In this document: piece after piece, positions 43,701 to 53,801 of the stretch
Position numbering within the stretch: the stretch's first letter is position 1
Layout: each line of letters begins with the position of its first letter
From: Prostheceraeus crozeri
Lineage: Eukaryota; Platyhelminthes; Polycladida; Euryleptidae
Reading direction: 5' to 3'
DNA length: 64,000 nt
Assembly: GCA_907163375.1 (NCBI GenBank)
Contig: CAJQUW010005533.1
Span: forward strand, 335,001 to 399,000
Program-made: the position numbers and the translations under genes
Notes under the pieces: generated by a model
The model's input: only the letters and a program-made list of their open reading frames with translations
Told to the model about the DNA's origin: nothing
Databases searched by the model: none

Positions 43701-46090
43701 TTGGGTCTACTTCTAAGTTCAGATATATAGTATTGCTTTACGTATCATAAAAATACGATAAATACAAGAAATATGTCATTACTGCAGTTGAACACTGAAG
43801 GTATTTAATTACTTGGAAAATCAAGCGTTAGATGAACTAGAGCAGCTTGGTTCTCCTCTTTCTAAATACATCACATGAAAGCTGTCGAACTTCCTATCCA
43901 ATTAATGGGCAAAAATCTCAGGATCGACTATCTCTAATTTGGTCCTGCTGTCCTTCAGCTTGTTTTAAGTTGAATTAAAACGGCAGTAAATTAGTCTATG
44001 AATCTAGTAAATTTTCTGACTCAATTTTGCATGAAAAGCTAAAGTTTGCTAAGCAAAAAATGCCTAAAACGCAAGTTTCAACTTAACAGACATAGTCGTT
44101 TGTAAAGATGATTTTGACTGGGTTTGCTGTTTTTGAAAATGATTGGAGCAAGGAATGATTCAAATATCAGAACTTTGAATAAATTTCATGTCCATATACA
44201 TATAATAATATGTATGTCCCACAATGCAAGCATTAAAACATGAAATAAGATTTCACGGAATTAAGCCTACATCATCAAAGCGTATTTTCAATGTTCATGT
44301 GTAAATATCTTACCCAAGTCTATTTGTATTAACTGAATGCGACTAATCAATAAATTGATAAATATTGTTAGGTGGTCTAGACTAGCCTACGCTACACCTA
44401 GATTATTGAACATGGCGTGTAGGTATTTTATAACTTTGTTAGTAGATGTGACTTACATGTGTTGCTTTAGAAATAAATTTGATTAAAAATTATACTGATT
44501 CTGTTTTTGCTGTGTGTTACATATGGAGGTCAGTGTATTTGCATCGGAGTTGAAAAACTCCACTCCGGTAATGCAGGAGTTCTGATGCAAACGCTGACTC
44601 TGGATCGACACAGCGACAAGCGGGGAATTAATCCAACCAAAATGGCAATTTTAAATTTCAGCTTGTTTCTGCATACATACATGTGTATGATAGTGATAAG
44701 TCGCAAGAATAGAATTTTCTGTGGTATTTTGTTTTCGCTTACTTGGACATCAGTGCAGCAAATAGCTGTTGTTAAGATACGATTTAAGCGTGCGTTTGTC
44801 TTTCAAAAGCAAGGTGTTATATATATTTTTAAAGACCAACCTATACTTTCAAATTTCTGTAAAACAACACATCTGCAACAAAATCACGGAATGTCACATA
44901 TTGGCAACATGTATGACCACTACAAATGAAACTTCAAGATTTTTAATTTGTCATGAAAGCATTGATGACACATGTATACATGTTTTGATGATAACAAAGT
45001 CTGTCAGCTTTTGCATCTTCCAAAATCTCTGTTACACTGAGACTGGAGATTCGAACTCCAGATGCATGAAGACCGACATGATGATGATAGATGGCAATTG
45101 ATTATCTCATATAGCCCTAATTGTTGGAATAGTACGCCAAGGAGTGCTAAGTAAGATTTTGAAGAATTCTTTGTTTTCTCAGGAGAATTTAGGTCTAAAT
45201 CAAATATTTTAGATCAAATAGAATTGAAAAAAATCATTTTTTAAATAAAATCGTAGGAAACGTGGTAACGGGGCCCCAACGTCGTTTTTGAGGCATAATT
45301 GTAGTTAATTCCTGTCTTGCTACTCACTCTGTTACTACTTTTGTTATCATCTGATCAACAAAATGTGGAATAGTCCCCTATTATAATTTTGCAAAGGAAT
45401 AGAGATGCGAGAAAGTTGTTAAAAACAAATCCTATCTGCAATTCGCGCTTTAGGGTGAGTATGCACCTATTTAGACTTTTCGAAACGGCAGTCGCCACCG
45501 AACTGTGATCTGTACAGGGGTGCACCGAACTTACTTTGGCCGGCTTTGGTGCACTGGCGGGTGCTTGGTTTCTGAAATTCTAGAAATAGATCACACGTCT
45601 GCCGCGCAAGTAACGTTGTATCTGGCGCGCTCGGCTCTGACCTCCTCGCGCGCCTTGCCTCGAATTCGGCGCAATTTTTTCAGGTATGCTGTAAAACATC
45701 ATACATCTGGCGCACTCGAAATTCGGAAATTCGAAATGCGGTCTATGTACAGATTGCAAATGGGAGTGGCCATTACTACGCCTGGTCTGATGCAATTTTG
45801 GTCTTGCGGCTAATGCACCGGCAGATCAGCTGAACCGTTGACATTGACTGCTGCATAGGCAGATAAGCAGGCAGGAAAAACAAATTATCTGCAAAAAATC
45901 GCTTAAAGATGGGAAATGCGTTTCCCTTGCTGCAAGGGTCACTAAGTTTTTCAAAACAACTTAGCAGACGAAGAAAAACAAATCAACTCTCAAGACACAC
46001 GGATGCTCATTTCTTGCTATAGGCCTATTGAGTTATTTGAAGTCCTCTAAAGCTACGAAACATGAGGCGCGGCAATAGAAGAATGAAGAG

Positions 46091-47164
46091 TAATGGACAG
46101 GATCATCCGGTGAAATATCTACTGGCTTACTGACTTTACATGTGGAAACACAACATTTGCATGATGTCTGACTCATGTTTTTGACATATCTTTACAAACA
46201 TGTCATTACCCATTGAGTATTTTGTCAGCCACAATGTTTGGTACCCCTCTCGTCTAGGTTTGAGTGTTCAAGTCAGGGGTCGAAACACAACTAGACGAGT
46301 ACCTGCTCATGACTGACGGAGGAAGTATTATGCTTTATATACCTTAATCGGTAGGTGAAGTAGTGGTCGAAGCATTGTAATTCTAATCAAGTAATTGTAG
46401 ATGTCGACAAATGAAGAAATCCTTGATTCCATGAAGTATTGTCGGCGGATTAAGAGACTGGCGATAACAAATTCAAGTGGATGAATTGTATTTTCCATGT
46501 GTAGTCTTAGGTAGAGTGTGTATAGTTCGATTTTTCTCGGAGTAGTAGTGTTTACTAGAGAGTTATATTGCTTACCTCCATTATCCACTTTCCACTTGTC
46601 CACTACTAACATTAACCACCGCGTGTAGTATCAGTTATTGTGTAGCATCAGTCCACTTGCAATCGATGTAGTAGTATGATTGAATTTCTATGTTCTACCT
46701 ACACTTTTCCAATTTTTATCTATTGGTCTCCTATTGTTTTATAATATCCATTTCTAATTTCCTCAACACATGGTGATCATTGTCCTTTTTCGATTTCCAA
46801 TACCAGCATCTGCAGTCGGTACAGCCGTCTGTTTAGAGCGTGTATGCGGCAGTATTTGGAATCCATGGTGGTACAGTATGCCAACAGTAAAATGAGTGGT
46901 GTCACAGGTCTTAAGATTTCAACTTCTACCAGTAACTGTGCCAAAGCTGATCAATTTCAATTCGTTGCCACCAGAAAGATCCATTGAGTTCTTTTTAGAA
47001 CTGATTAATCCAATGGCTACAACATCACTGCATTTGTGCATTTGCTGATTAGAGAGCTACATCAGTTCTCATCAGGACTACTTCACTTAATAATTTAGAT
47101 TAGCAAACAATTTATTATATTGTAAATGGCTGCTGTGATGATTTTTATCATCGTATGAGAATTA
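46091..47164 (+). repeat. Dispersed repeat B, copy 1 (~1 kb)
   Basis: Co-linear along nearly its whole length with 61329-62301. Shared blocks include ATTTTGTCAGCCAC, AGGGGTCGAAACACAACTAG, ACCTGCT.ATGACTGACGGA, CTTAATCGGTAG.TGAAGTAG, TTTTCCATGTGTAGTCTTAGG and CATCATCGTATGAGAAT. No coding capacity, no obvious terminal repeats. Its right end was interrupted by the SINE at 47165. Likely an old non-autonomous element or segmental duplicate. Confidence 0.85.
47152..47164. repeat. SINE target-site duplication, left
   Basis: CGTATGAGAATTA, repeated at 47375-47387. The first bases of the insert and the last bases before the right copy are complementary (CGGATTTT/AAAATCC), so the exact edge is uncertain by a base or two. 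Confidence 0.85.
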
Positions 47165-47374
47165 CGGATTTTACGTCACTTTTTACCCCTACTGGGGCCT
47201 TGGACGGTGCTGACTTAAGTCAGACTTTGTTTGGAGCGTTGTGGTGCTTTGTAGTCCGGATGCCCTTCCTGCCGACTTCCAATGACACTTTCCGGGTTCG
47301 ACCTCTGGACCATGAGATCGCTAGTCCAAGTACGCAACCACTGTGCCACGGACACCAATAAAAAAAAAAAAATC
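47165..47374 (-). mobile_element. tRNA-derived SINE
   Basis: Read on the minus strand, it has an A-box-like TGGCACAGTGG (about 47339-47349) and a B-box-like GGTCGAACCC (about 47297-47306). These are followed by GGAAGGGCATCCGG (about 47257-47270), a core word found in several invertebrate tRNA-derived SINEs. An A12-13 tract is at 47359-47372 on the plus strand. The insert is flanked by a 13-bp duplication, and the paralogous site in repeat B copy 2 (62290-62302) lacks it. SINEs are non-coding and depend on a LINE's enzymes. Confidence 0.75.
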
Positions 47375-47387
47375 CGTATGAGAATTA
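47375..47387. repeat. SINE target-site duplication, right
   Basis: CGTATGAGAATTA, identical to 47152-47164. Confidence 0.85.
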
Positions 47388-47758
47388 GTAGATTAAAGAC
47401 ATGAATCTCTCAAGCCAGATCGACAAGAAATTTAATCTAATGCAAATTATAATAAGTAGACTGCACATATTTCGTTTCTTCGCTTACTCTGATATTCACC
47501 AATGTAAAGGACAAACCACGTGCTTTTGTGGAAACATATGGAAATTTCAAAAAATTTCTTGTAATAAAACAAGAAAAGTGGTCGACATAGTGAGGCTTTA
47601 ATTGCCGTGACCTTGACCAGCTGTCCAGTCTAGACCTTAATGATTAATGTTCGATGTCTATGGTCCATATAGTGTCTACACTCTACCCACTATACACTTG
47701 CTCTGTGCTCAAGAGTTTTTTGGAGGGTGATCATATCACTAGCAACCTGTCACTGGTA
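47388..47758. other. No recognised gene
   Basis: Short AT-rich interval between the SINE and the mariner. It holds the short inverted-orientation partner (47619-47662) of the repeat at 42063-42105 and ends at the mariner's TA. Confidence 0.5.
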
Positions 47759-47799
47759 CGTGGGGTGTCCAAGAATTAGTGGCGTATTTTCTGAGAAAC
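47759..47799 (+). repeat. mariner terminal inverted repeat, left
   Basis: 41 bp, exact reverse complement of 49520-49560. Confidence 0.95.
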
Positions 47800-47981
47800 T
47801 AACTTCCTGTAACCTTAATGCCCTCTATGGATGCTCATTTGAAAGAGGAGAACGTCACGAATCCAGTGGTACAAGTTTCATATCGATACTATATAATTAT
47901 AATAAGCTACATGTGAAATAATTATAGTACCCGATTCACTTCATACATACATGTACATGTAAATGAAAAAAGACAAAAATG

Positions 47982-49122
47982 TCAGGCAAAGGAATCGTCA
48001 GACAAATTCCCGACCTTTTCAACATAGTCACCGTTGATGGCGATGCACTTCTCCCATCGATGAATGAGATCTCGCATTGCCTTCTCGTATTCATCGGTCT
48101 TGATTTCACGGTGGCAGATCTGCTTCACTTCCTTCTCCAGTTCTTCCCTGCTTCTGAACTGACGACCACGCAGTTTTCGCTTCAACAGCCCAAGGAGGAA
48201 GAAGTCGCATGGACTGAGGTCTGGAGAGTACGGTGGATGAGGAATTGCTGTGACCGAGAGCTGCGCAACCGACCGAGCTGCTGTGACCGAGAGTCTCTTG
48301 TGTCTTTCTGGACACATGGGGTGTTGCGTTGTCATACAGCAAGGAAATGTTCTTTGATGATCGTCCTCGTCGCTTGTTCCTGTAATCCGATTTCATCTTC
48401 CGCAAAGACAAGCAGTAGCGATCGGAATTGATCGTTGCTTTGTCCTCGAGGAAGTCGAGCGTGACAATGCCATGTTGATCAAAAAACGCAGTCATCATAA
48501 TCTTCTTCCATGCGCTTGCCATCGCCTTCACCGGAGGGTTGGAACCGATAGGGGCCCAAACTTTGGATTGTTTCTTTGATTCTGGCTCGAAGTGACAGAT
48601 CCAGGTTTCATCAGACGTCACAAGAGATGAAAGGAAGTCATTCACACCGCCGCAATCGCTCACTAACTGAAGGTTCTGCTGGCATGCGTCCACCCGGCGT
48701 TGCTTCAGCTCATCAGTGAGAAGTCGAGGGACCCATCGAGCGGAGAGCTTGCTCAGACCCAACTCGGTCTTCATGGCGTTGAAGATGCTCGACCGTGGGG
48801 TTTGGAGACGAGCTTCCATTTCTCTTATGGTCATGCGGGCATCCTCGTCGAGCAGTTCTCTGATCTTTGAGGGAAGTGTTTCAGCACTCCAACTCGGCCT
48901 ACGCCCCTGACCGGGTTCGCGATCGAGTGCCGTTCGTCCGCTTTGGAATTCTTGACACCACCGCTGGACAGACCGCAAGGACATTGCGTGTTCAGGTCCG
49001 ACAGCTTTCTGAAGTTCTGCATGAATGGACTTTCCACTGTGCTTTGTCATCCACAATGAATAGACCATTGCCCGTTGCGCCTCAAAAGAACACACCGTTA
49101 GACGTTGCCCACCCGTAGCCAT
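47982..49122 (-). pseudogene. mariner transposase (one frameshift)
   Basis: The start is ATG at 49122 (MATGGQRLTVCSFEAQRAMV). The paired N-terminal helix-turn-helix region covers about residues 15-125, with SVQRWCQEFQSG and GRRPS between. TSDETWICHFEPESKK has the first catalytic Asp at residue 171. FFDQHGIV lies at 214-220, and LLYDNATPHVSRKT has the second Asp at 264. The frame then shifts, and a second frame (47982-48335) supplies PHPPYSPDLSPCDFFLL, whose CDF Asp is the third catalytic residue, and a normal C-terminus ending SDDSFA. Between the second and third Asp a 33-bp direct duplication (GCTGTGACCGAGAG at 48247 and 48280) adds about 11 residues (LSVTAARSVAQ then LSVTA). All three catalytic residues survive, but the enzyme cannot be made in one frame. 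It would cut and paste the element at TA sites. Confidence 0.9.
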
Positions 49123-49519
49123 CGTCGAGGATTGTGAGAATGTCCGAATTGCATGTCAAATGCTGCACAGCAGGCATCGATCGAGGCAATGAACGGTGCG
49201 GCAATGAAATTAAGCAATGAACGGTGCAGACAACAGCACGAGCCTCGTCGTAGTGTCAATAGACATCTGCATCTCGCTGTCATTGAACAATAGACTTGGG
49301 GACGATGAGCAGACGTGCTTCACCGTAAAAAAGATTCACGAGTGCAGTGTTTGTGTCATGTATGACATTTGTGTATGAAGCATGTAACTACGTGATTTTC
49401 AATAATCGATAACTTTTTTTGTATTCTAAATAGGAATTAGCTTTTTTAAGGGCTGCATTCCCCACGCTTTCAGCTTTAAAATGAGTGCCAATAAAGTTAT
49501 TTAGGATAACCGGAAGTTG

Positions 49520-49560
49520 GTTTCTCAGAAAATACGCCACTAATTCTTGGACACCCCACG
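49520..49560 (-). repeat. mariner terminal inverted repeat, right
   Basis: 41 bp, exact reverse complement of 47759-47799. Confidence 0.95.
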
Positions 49561-49562
49561 TA

Positions 49563-49677
49563 TACATCCAAAATGACGTAATCAAAGGCAAATATTAAAG
49601 ATCATCATTAAGACCTTCTTTCGGTCGCCTAAACTACACACTGTTGCACATCTTGCATCGGCTTCCTGACCATAGAG
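49563..49677. other. No recognised feature
   Basis: Short interval between the mariner and the ATCGGC-rich cluster. Confidence 0.5.
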
Positions 49678-49905
49678 TAGGGATGTAGAGCCCAGTCAAA
49701 AAAATGTTAATGGCCCGGGAATAAGCCGATAAAGTTTCATCGGCATATTATCGGCCGATGATCACGATGATACACCGATGATCGGCAATTCATCGGCATG
49801 ATCGGCCGATGATCATACGATAATATGCCGATCATCGGTTCTCACAGCATGACCGAGATGCAGCCGATGATCGGCAATTTATCGGCGAAGATTGTGTGCC
49901 GTTGA
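49678..49905. repeat. Cluster of ATCGGC/GCCGAT words with nested inverted repeats
   Basis: Over ~180 bp the words ATCGGC or GCCGAT occur more than a dozen times, often as ATCGGCCGAT. A 15-bp exact inverted repeat ATCGGCATATTATCG (49739-49753) pairs with 49818-49832. The block starts with TAGGGATGTA (49678), resembling the TAGGGATG-type end of many hAT elements. hAT ends often carry repeated subterminal transposase-binding words, so a non-autonomous hAT end is plausible. No second terminus was found. Confidence 0.55.
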
Positions 49906-50387
49906 AAATCCGAAAAACTGACAAATGTTGTCTGGCGTAATATTTCACACGTGTTCTTGATAATTACGCGTGATCATGCATTATGTTTAGTACCAATTTC
50001 TGCACACATAATAGAAGTCACAGTTCTTGTACTAATTGATTTAATGTATTTTACACTAGTTCTAACCTTATGATCGTTTCTTCTTTCCCAAAAGCATAAG
50101 TGATTGTTGCTGGATTAATATGTAGGCCTACAGCTGTAGAACAAAGTTGCTGATGATAATGACGTGTATGATTAAAGCGTGATTTCATCCTTCTTTTGAA
50201 GAAATTATAATCTCTTTTACAAAGATATTTAACACTACTTGTTTACATATGTTGCTCTTTTATTTCTCTACATCTTTGAATTACATATCAAGTTTTATGT
50301 ACTCCCTGCTGCTCTCAATATTCCAGAGTTTTCTTTTCTCCACACGAAAACTAATTTTGAATTGCTCCAACACATTCAAAGTCAAAA
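49906..50387. other. No recognised gene
   Basis: AT-rich sequence with only short overlapping frames. Confidence 0.5.
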
Positions 50388-50465
50388 TAGCTCAGTTGGT
50401 AATCGACGAGGGTCAGTGCATTCCGCTGCTAAATCTTGTCAGGGTCCGGCTCGGGCCTGAAGGGT
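50388..50465 (+). repeat. tRNA-like A box, possible SINE head remnant
   Basis: TAGCTCAGTTGGT (50388-50400) fits the Pol III A box well. About 45 bp downstream GGGTCCGGCTCGGGCC is at best a degenerate B box. No cloverleaf can be completed, so this is a weak call. Confidence 0.25.
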
Positions 50466-51395
50466 TTTAGAGGTATTTTAGAGCAACGTCATACTTTTCT
50501 ACTTTTTGTGGTTGCAAACGCTGTTTGCTGCATGATTTCACCAGAAAATTGGTTGAAAGCTCTTTTTTTGCAACTACAACTCTTATCAATGAGGGGTAGC
50601 TTCCGTTTGGCTCAGGGTAGGGTTATAACACGGGTTAGCTCTGGGCATTTGACACATTAGGGTTAGCAATTGGTATGATGCGGGCATGTTTCTTTAAAGT
50701 GTTTTGTGAAAAAAGTAGACATAAGCAGAAGTTCCCCATTGTTATCAGAGGATGTTCGTGGCAATGAATGTCAACATCAAAATACTCAAATTGTACAGCA
50801 ATCCTCTGATGTTAAGAAAAGCATCAACATGCTGCTGTCTCTAAATAGCGTTATGGAGGATATAGTGAATGAATTCGCACCAAAAAAATATAAAGCAGAT
50901 TCAATCAAGTAAATTTATGTTCTGTTTGAAACTATTGGTAGGATTGATGTCTCATACTTTGCCAATAACTTTGCCTGAATAAAGTGTACGAAGACTTGTT
51001 TAAACATCCTAAATATATTGATTGAACATAAATAGTCATTTTCAAAATCAGTGAATCAGCAGCTGGTGCTGAACTTTCAACCACTCATGCTGTACGCTGT
51101 CATTCGGCCTCTGCGTGTGAAGCATGCCATTCAGAATTGATAAGAAGGGGTCAGATATATTTACACAAATTCATTCTCAATTTTGAAGATTTGATTTTAT
51201 ATAGATTTTATGTGAAGGTGCTGTTTGATATGACCAGCGTGCGATCAATATAACGTAATTTGAGAAATTGAGCGATTGATTGTCATTTCCGATCAGTTGA
51301 TCAGTGGAAAAGACCAGATAAAGCATAAAATGTAATTGAGGCTTTGGCTATTAAACTATGTGCAGAAGAAAGCAATTATTTTATTTGCTTTGCTA
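50466..51395. other. No recognised gene; one unassigned 68-codon frame (50706-50912)
   Basis: The frame at 50706-50912 is hydrophilic, with a helix-like end (INMLLSLNSVMEDIVNEF). It has no recognisable domain and no clear splice or promoter context. I regard it as chance or an unproven exon. Confidence 0.3.
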
Positions 51396-51421
51396 GTTTC
51401 GGTCTCTTGGACCATCATCAG
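51396..51421 (-). ncRNA. Hammerhead-ribozyme-like core
   Basis: On the minus strand: CTGATGA, then TGGTCCAAGAGACC (GGTC/GACC stem II with a short loop), then GAAAC. Both conserved boxes are exact. The following CTAGCA lacks a clear NUH cleavage triplet and a stem I partner is not obvious, so it is probably a decayed copy. Such cores are common in PLE terminal repeats; no PLE coding sequence is adjacent. Confidence 0.5.
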
Positions 51422-51905
51422 AAGCAGAGAGTGACCTTGTCAAGTATGTGAATTTTCAGTCGATTCTCCTACCCACGAGGAGTCACGAGTACCATTGTGA
51501 CTAAATGTTTTTGTTTTCGTCTTTGCTGACTCTTACATGTACCTATTCAATAGGATAATGAAGATATTGTTGTGTTCTGCTGGCATTTGCGATCAAACGT
51601 TTATATGCGTAAATAAAAAAAAATTTACTTGAGGAAAGCGTGATGCATCATGTGTTGGAAACTGCCTATTATAAACAACATCATAAGACGCAATATGGTA
51701 TCTTATAAAAAAACTTGTTTAATAATGAAAGCTCCTAGTTGTTAGCAAAAGATACATTCAGAGTTATAAAGTTGTTCTTAGTGCATGGAAGTGTTATTGA
51801 GTTTCGGAACTTCACTAAACAATGCTAAAAGCAAAAATAAACATCACAAAAATAGACATTTGAATGAAGTTTGAAATAGTGATGATGGGTTGGACGTTAT
51901 GGTCC

Positions 51906-52014
51906 GAGTGAGTTGGAACCCAAAAGCTTCGATCTTCAGCTGTGTCCTTTATTGATACTCGTTCTAAATACATAATATTGCTGAAGATCGAGGCATTTGG
52001 GCTCCCACTCACTC
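51906..52014. repeat. Inverted repeat with 35-bp arms
   Basis: 51906-51940 (GAGTGAGTTGGAACCC...) pairs with 51980-52014 at 31 of 35 positions, around a 39-bp spacer. The arms begin GAGTGAGT and meet the spacer at CTTCAGC/GCTGAAG. It may be a small MITE or hairpin RNA source; no target duplication was recognised. Confidence 0.8.
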
Positions 52015-53151
52015 TGAACAGTGTAAATGAAGCTATTAATTTCAATAGAATGTCCCGCAATATGTAATTTCTCATTTTAGAAAGATTTTTATTCATGAAC
52101 TGGAATTCTTATTCGTGCACTGTTGTAATTATTAAACCGCTCTTTCTGCCAAGAGTTGCTGTCAAATTCAGGCATGCAAGTACGGAATTGCAAGTCTTCC
52201 ACTTCTCATGCTTTAGCTATGGAGTGAGCTGCATTTGTAATGCAGAATAGCAGCTATTGCAGTGCTTTTTTAACCAGTTAAAGATGGGGTGACAGCCCGA
52301 CTCATGTGCAACAGTTTTGTTTCAGCAACAAGGAAATGGATTACTTGAAAAGTTTAATCTTCAGAGCGGCGACAAATCGGTTGCTTTTAATAGCCTAGCC
52401 GACAACCAGTGGAGATGTGGAGAGAAGATGATGAAGTTCGCAATTGAGACAAAAGGGCACTGCATGAAAATACTATAAATAATGTTCAGTTTGCTTTTTT
52501 ACCGATTACTACAAAATTTTCTCTAGATTTTCATTTATTCCACGTGAATGTATGGGTCCAGTATCAGTAGGCCTAGAGTTTTTCTTTACCATTCTCTGAA
52601 TCTCTACGGGTTGACTGCTGTGTTGAATCGTGTTCATTTTGCTTGACGCTTACGAATTCATCTCGCCGGATGATGCAATCCATGGTTTGCAAGCAAGGTA
52701 AGAGGGGCCAGCTCCCCATCCCCCTGTGAATTTGGCACCTTTGCCTTTTTATTCCATGTAGCCTACACGCGCGTCTCTGATCTCTCCTGTGAGTGGCACA
52801 TCACACACCTCTCTTTAATTAGGGAATCCTGCAAGTATGAATGAAGGTGTTGACTAATGCTAATTATCAGATGAAATATAGACATGAGGAATATCCATTT
52901 TATTTATTGAGGTGCCGGTACTCGGCGGAGTTTTATCGCATTAACTAGATCTTCCTCCCTCCACTAGAAATTCTTCAAAAAAAGGCGCTGTTATTTTTCT
53001 TATTGAAATACTAACATTGGTGTCTCACTTCAATATTCTAGACACAACATTTCTAGAAAGTTCGCTTGTACTGAATCGACTGTTAAGACTTATACACAGT
53101 TTAAAGATGATAAGATCGTTGGACGAAATTTGAAATAGTAGTTTAGACATT
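52015..53151. other. No recognised gene
   Basis: AT-rich; no frame longer than ~60 codons with any recognisable feature. Confidence 0.5.
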
Positions 53152-53195
53152 GCTCCCAGATGAAGGCATCGCTATGGTCCGAAACGCTTCAGAAG
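53152..53195 (+). ncRNA. Hammerhead-like motif (weak)
   Basis: CAGATGA (53158-53164) differs from CUGANGA at one base. It is followed by AGGCATCGCTATGGTCC and GAAAC (53182-53186). Spacing fits a short stem II, but pairing is poor. Confidence 0.3.
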
Positions 53196-53559
53196 AGAAA
53201 AAGGAACATCAGGTATAGGGACTGCTTCAATGCAAATTTTCAAAATCCGCAGACAATCAGATCTGTTGTTTAGAACACTCTAAAGAAATGTTTGGACTGT
53301 CGACACTACAGAATCTGAACTTCAAACTATATAAAAGACGGCGATGTACAGGAGAATGACTCTGAAAATCCCGGCTTCTTTAACCCTTAGGCTGCGGTGC
53401 TTGTTTTATATGCGTATCGAATTTCGCTGACCTCTAGTTAACTCTTGTCGAGACAGCAAGACAACATCACGGGGCCGTTGCAGGTGGTAATACAATGACA
53501 CACTGACCCCGAGTTAACTCGTCGCCTAGATTTTCGCGCGGCATCTGAAGTAATTTATG

Positions 53560-53563
<4 letters not shown>

Positions 53564-53618
<55 letters not shown>

Positions 53619-53620
53619 CT
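53564..53620. repeat. (CT)n microsatellite with (GT)4 interruption
   Basis: About 23 CT repeats run to 53610, then GTGTGTGT and CTCT. It produces the artificial RERE-rich frame on the minus strand. Confidence 0.95.
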
Positions 53621-53801
53621 CTGACGAATATTGGGTCAATACTGAATAAACCACAGCTTTTGAGATGCTTAATTTTATGCGCAACATGCATTCTTTTCAT
53701 AGAAATCTAGTGAAAAATTCTATCCTAAGTATTGTGTAGCTTTTAGTCAAAGCACTGAACATAGTTGTGTTCAAATCCTAACAAAACTCCTTAATCGAGA
53801 T

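Larger units (their letters stand above)
41690..46090. other. No recognised gene (contains two short dispersed repeats)
   Basis: AT-rich throughout except a G+C-richer patch at about 45530-45700. Open frames of 140 and 110 codons (44507-44929, 44769-45101) overlap each other and have random-looking composition. Only short repeat pieces at 42063-42105 and 43612-43700 are supported. Confidence 0.5.
47759..49560 (-). mobile_element. mariner (Tc1/mariner) DNA transposon, full length but decayed
   Basis: An element of 1802 bp bounded by TA at 47757-47758 and 49561-49562. The first 41 bp at each end are exact inverted repeats beginning CGTGGGGTGTCCAAGAATTA, and imperfect similarity continues to ~49 bp. 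The transposase is on the minus strand. TIRs of this length and an element longer than the usual ~1.3 kb are somewhat unusual for mariner. Conserved ends indicate a fairly recent insertion. Confidence 0.95.

Noticed and set aside
44507-45101. Overlapping plus-strand open frames of 140 and 110 codons
   Set aside because: They overlap each other in different frames, lie in AT-rich DNA, show no domain, and have no splice or promoter context that I can defend.
45505-45813. 102-codon frame in a G+C-richer patch
   Set aside because: A minus-strand frame overlaps it almost completely (45580-45795). Raised G+C produces open frames by chance, and nothing in either protein is recognisable.
48716-49118. 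Plus-strand frames inside the mariner
   Set aside because: Antisense shadows of the transposase frame.
53467-53700. 77-codon frame containing RERERE repeats
   Set aside because: It is a translation of the (CT)n microsatellite.
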